DNA of 6,073 bases from positions 1-6,073 of the forward strand of contig RFIR01000548.1 in assembly GCA_003695135.1 (NCBI GenBank), written 5' to 3'. The DNA is from Alphaproteobacteria bacterium. GTDB lineage: Bacteria > Pseudomonadota > Alphaproteobacteria > Rhodobacterales > Rhodobacteraceae. A program made the position numbers and the translations under genes. Under the pieces are notes generated by a model, which did not search any database, was not told the origin of the DNA, and saw only the letters and a program-made list of their open reading frames with translations. Below, one piece after another: positions 4,183 through 6,073 of this stretch (position 1 is the stretch's first letter; every line of letters begins with the position of its first letter).

Positions 4183-6073
4183 ATGGTGCCGATGAGCCGG
4201 ATCCTCGTCATCGGCGGCGGCGCGGTCGGGCTGAGCGTGGCCTGGCATCTGGCCCGGCGCCGGGCCGGAGAGGTGTTGCTGCTGGAGCGCAACCGGCTCG
4301 GTTCGGGCAGCTCATGGCACGCGGCCGGCATCGTCGGACCGCTGCGCGCCACGCCCAACATGACCCGGCTGGCCATGCAGGCGCTGGAGAGCTTTCCGGC
4401 TCTGGAGCGCGAGACCGGCCTGTCGACGGGGTACCGGCGCACCGGCGGCTACTGGCTGGCGCGGGAGGCCGCACGGCTCGAAGAGCTTGCCCGCATCGCC
4501 GATCTCGGCGCCACGCTGGGGCTTTCCCCGCGCATGATCGGGCCCGGAGAGATCGCCGTCCCGCAGATCGCGCAAGGGGGGCTCGCTGGCGCGCTGCATG
4601 TGCCCGAGGACGGCAATGTCAACCCGGTCGACCTGATCGCCGCCTATGCCCGTGCCGCCCGCGCGGCGGGGGTGGAGATAATCGAAGGCGTCACCGTCAC
4701 CGCCCTGCGCCGGCAGGGGCCGCGCATCGCCGGGGTGACGCTCACCGACGGTTCGGCGATTGAGGCCGACCGGGTGATCCTCTGCACCGGCGCCTGGTCG
4801 CGCGCGCTTGCCGCCACCGCCGGGCTTGCCCTGCCCCTGCAGGCGGTCGAGCACATGTATGTGGTCACCGAGCCGGTGGCGGGTCTGCCTGATCCGTTCC
4901 CGGTGATCCGCGATCTCGACCGCGGCATCTATGTCAAGGGCGACGCCGGCAAGCTGGTCATCGGCGGTTTTGAGCCAGACGCCAAATGCTGGGACCCGCA
5001 CGGGCCGGAGGGCGACCGCGCCTTTCTGGAGCTGGCCGAGGACTGGGACCAGTTCGGCCCCTTCATGGAGGCGGCTCTGGCGCTGATCCCGGCCCTGCAG
5101 CATGTCGGGATCCGGCATTTCATGAACGGGCCGGAAAGCTTCACCGCCGATACCCGCCCGCTGGTGGGCGAGGCGCCGGGGGTGGACGGTCTGTTCGTGG
5201 CCGCCGGCATGAATTCGGTGGGCGTGATGTCCTCGGCCGGGATCGGGCGGGCGCTGGCCGACTGGGTGGTCGACGGCCACCCGCCCTTCGACCTGTGGGA
5301 GATCGACATCGCCCGCGCCGATCCGCTGACCGCCAGCCCCGCGCACATGAAAGCGCGCATGCAGGAGGCGGTGGCCGATCTCTTTGCCATGCACTGGCCC
5401 TACCGGCAGCCCAAGGCGGGGCGCGGCCTGCGCCGATCGGCGCTGCATGACCGCTGGGCCGCGGCCGGCGCGGTGTTCGGCCTGACCGCGGGGTGGGAGC
5501 GGGGGCTTTGGTATGCGCGGGACGACACCGAACGCGATCTGCCCTATTCGGTCGGCGCCCAGCCCTGGCAGGCGATTGCCCGACGCGAGGCCGCCATGAT
5601 GGCCGATGTCGCGGTGCTGATCGATCTCAGCCCCTTCACCAAGCTCGAGATTGGCGGGACGGGGGCGCTTTCCGCGCTCAACCGGTTGACCACGGCGCAG
5701 ATGGACCGGCCGGTCGGGCGCGCGAGCTACACCCAGTTCCTGAATGCGCGCGGCGGCATCGAGATGGACGCCACCGTGACCCGGCTCGCGCCCGATCGCT
5801 TTCTCGTCACCTCCGGTGCCGCCACCCGGATGCGCGATCTCGCCTGGCTCAAGCGCAATCTCGCCGAGGCCGCGACCATCGCGGATGTGACCGAAGCCTT
5901 CTGCGTGATCGGGGTGATGGGGGCGGCGAGCCGCAGCGTGCTGGCCGAGCTTGCCGACACGCTGCCCGAGATTGCCTTCGCCCGTTCCGCCGAGGCGGTG
6001 CTGGCCGGCATTCCCTGCCTCCTGACCCGGATCAGCTTCGTCGGCGAGTTCGGCCATGAAATCACCGTCGCCG
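4183..6073 (+). CDS. Dimethylglycine/sarcosine dehydrogenase-like FAD-GcvT fusion, C-terminus missing
   Basis: 630 codons are visible and the frame is open at the right edge; relatives have about 800-830 residues, so some 180 are missing. An N-terminal FAD-binding DAO domain (about 5-365) shows the dinucleotide motif GGGAVG (11-16), acidic E35 ending strand 2, and GSSWHAAG (42-49). H46 of that motif aligns with the histidine that binds FAD covalently in mitochondrial DMGDH. 'VEHMYVVTEP' and 'NGPESFTAD' (315-323) are further family blocks. A central FAD-oxidoreductase domain follows, with 'GWERGLWYA' near 440-446. The folate-binding GcvT domain begins near 470 ('VLIDLSPFTKLEI', then 'FLNARGGIEMDATV' near 519-532) and reaches 'RISFVGEFGHE' near the edge. 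The family removes an N-methyl group oxidatively and passes it to tetrahydrofolate. The start at 4183 has a GGGGG stretch (4169-4173) nine bases upstream; the ATG at 4192 is an alternative. The gene probably acts after the MttB-like enzyme in the pathway. Confidence 0.94.
   Translation, partial: MVPMSRILVIGGGAVGLSVAWHLARRRAGEVLLLERNRLGSGSSWHAAGIVGPLRATPNMTRLAMQALESFPALERETGLSTGYRRTGGYWLAREAARLEELARIADLGATLGLSPRMIGPGEIAVPQIAQGGLAGALHVPEDGNVNPVDLIAAYARAARAAGVEIIEGVTVTALRRQGPRIAGVTLTDGSAIEADRVILCTGAWSRALAATAGLALPLQAVEHMYVVTEPVAGLPDPFPVIRDLDRGIYVKGDAGKLVIGGFEPDAKCWDPHGPEGDRAFLELAEDWDQFGPFMEAALALIPALQHVGIRHFMNGPESFTADTRPLVGEAPGVDGLFVAAGMNSVGVMSSAGIGRALADWVVDGHPPFDLWEIDIARADPLTASPAHMKARMQEAVADLFAMHWPYRQPKAGRGLRRSALHDRWAAAGAVFGLTAGWERGLWYARDDTERDLPYSVGAQPWQAIARREAAMMADVAVLIDLSPFTKLEIGGTGALSALNRLTTAQMDRPVGRASYTQFLNARGGIEMDATVTRLAPDRFLVTSGAATRMRDLAWLKRNLAEAATIADVTEAFCVIGVMGAASRSVLAELADTLPEIAFARSAEAVLAGIPCLLTRISFVGEFGHEITVA

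Noticed and set aside
3380..4195. Plus-strand open frame opposite the sulfotransferase gene
   Set aside because: No recognisable motifs, whereas the minus strand shows both PAPS-binding motifs with correct spacing.
4312..6057. Open minus-strand frame of 581 codons opposite the FAD-GcvT gene
   Set aside because: The composition is that of an antisense reading (Gly/Arg/His/Pro-rich, no recognisable domain), and the plus strand carries an unambiguous conserved protein.

Overview
The window is GC-rich DNA (roughly two thirds G+C by eye, with strong G/C preference at third codon positions). It looks like a marine or soil alphaproteobacterium of the Rhodobacterales/Roseobacter type. That placement is inferred from protein style (MttB-like methyltransferase, FAD-GcvT dehydrogenase, TRAP transporter, GlpR-like DeoR regulator) and not from a marker gene.

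Layout, left to right. On the minus strand are the 5' part of a TRAP large permease gene (dctM, 1-171, running off the left edge) and the small permease gene dctQ (176-754). They are read as dctQ then dctM, with a 4-nt gap. A 154-nt spacer (755-908) follows. It holds a perfect TTGACA -35 box facing dctQ and a cluster of TTTCG/CGAAA boxes over the predicted transcription start. Next is a DeoR-family repressor gene (909-1682, minus). A divergent spacer with a CTTTCGT/ACGAAAG inverted repeat (1699-1725) leads to an mttB-like corrinoid methyltransferase gene on the plus strand (1854-3380, or from 1728). A small sulfotransferase-like gene lies on the opposite strand (3371-4141, minus), overlapping the mttB end by 10 nt. 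Only 41 nt beyond its start begins a plus-strand gene for a dimethylglycine/sarcosine dehydrogenase-like FAD-GcvT fusion (4183 to the right edge, incomplete).

Proposed joint function (inference): a catabolic island for a methylated, probably quaternary, amine. The TRAP carrier would import the compound. The MttB-like enzyme would pass one methyl group to a corrinoid protein. The FAD-GcvT enzyme would oxidise an N-methyl group of the tertiary or secondary amine product and hand the carbon to tetrahydrofolate. The DeoR protein would repress both sides of the island through the shared TTTCG boxes. The sulfotransferase has no obvious place in this scheme and is the least explained gene. The cognate corrinoid protein, the corrinoid-to-folate methyltransferase, the corrinoid-reactivating protein and the TRAP solute-binding protein (dctP) are not in the window. 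The substrate cannot be read from the sequence.
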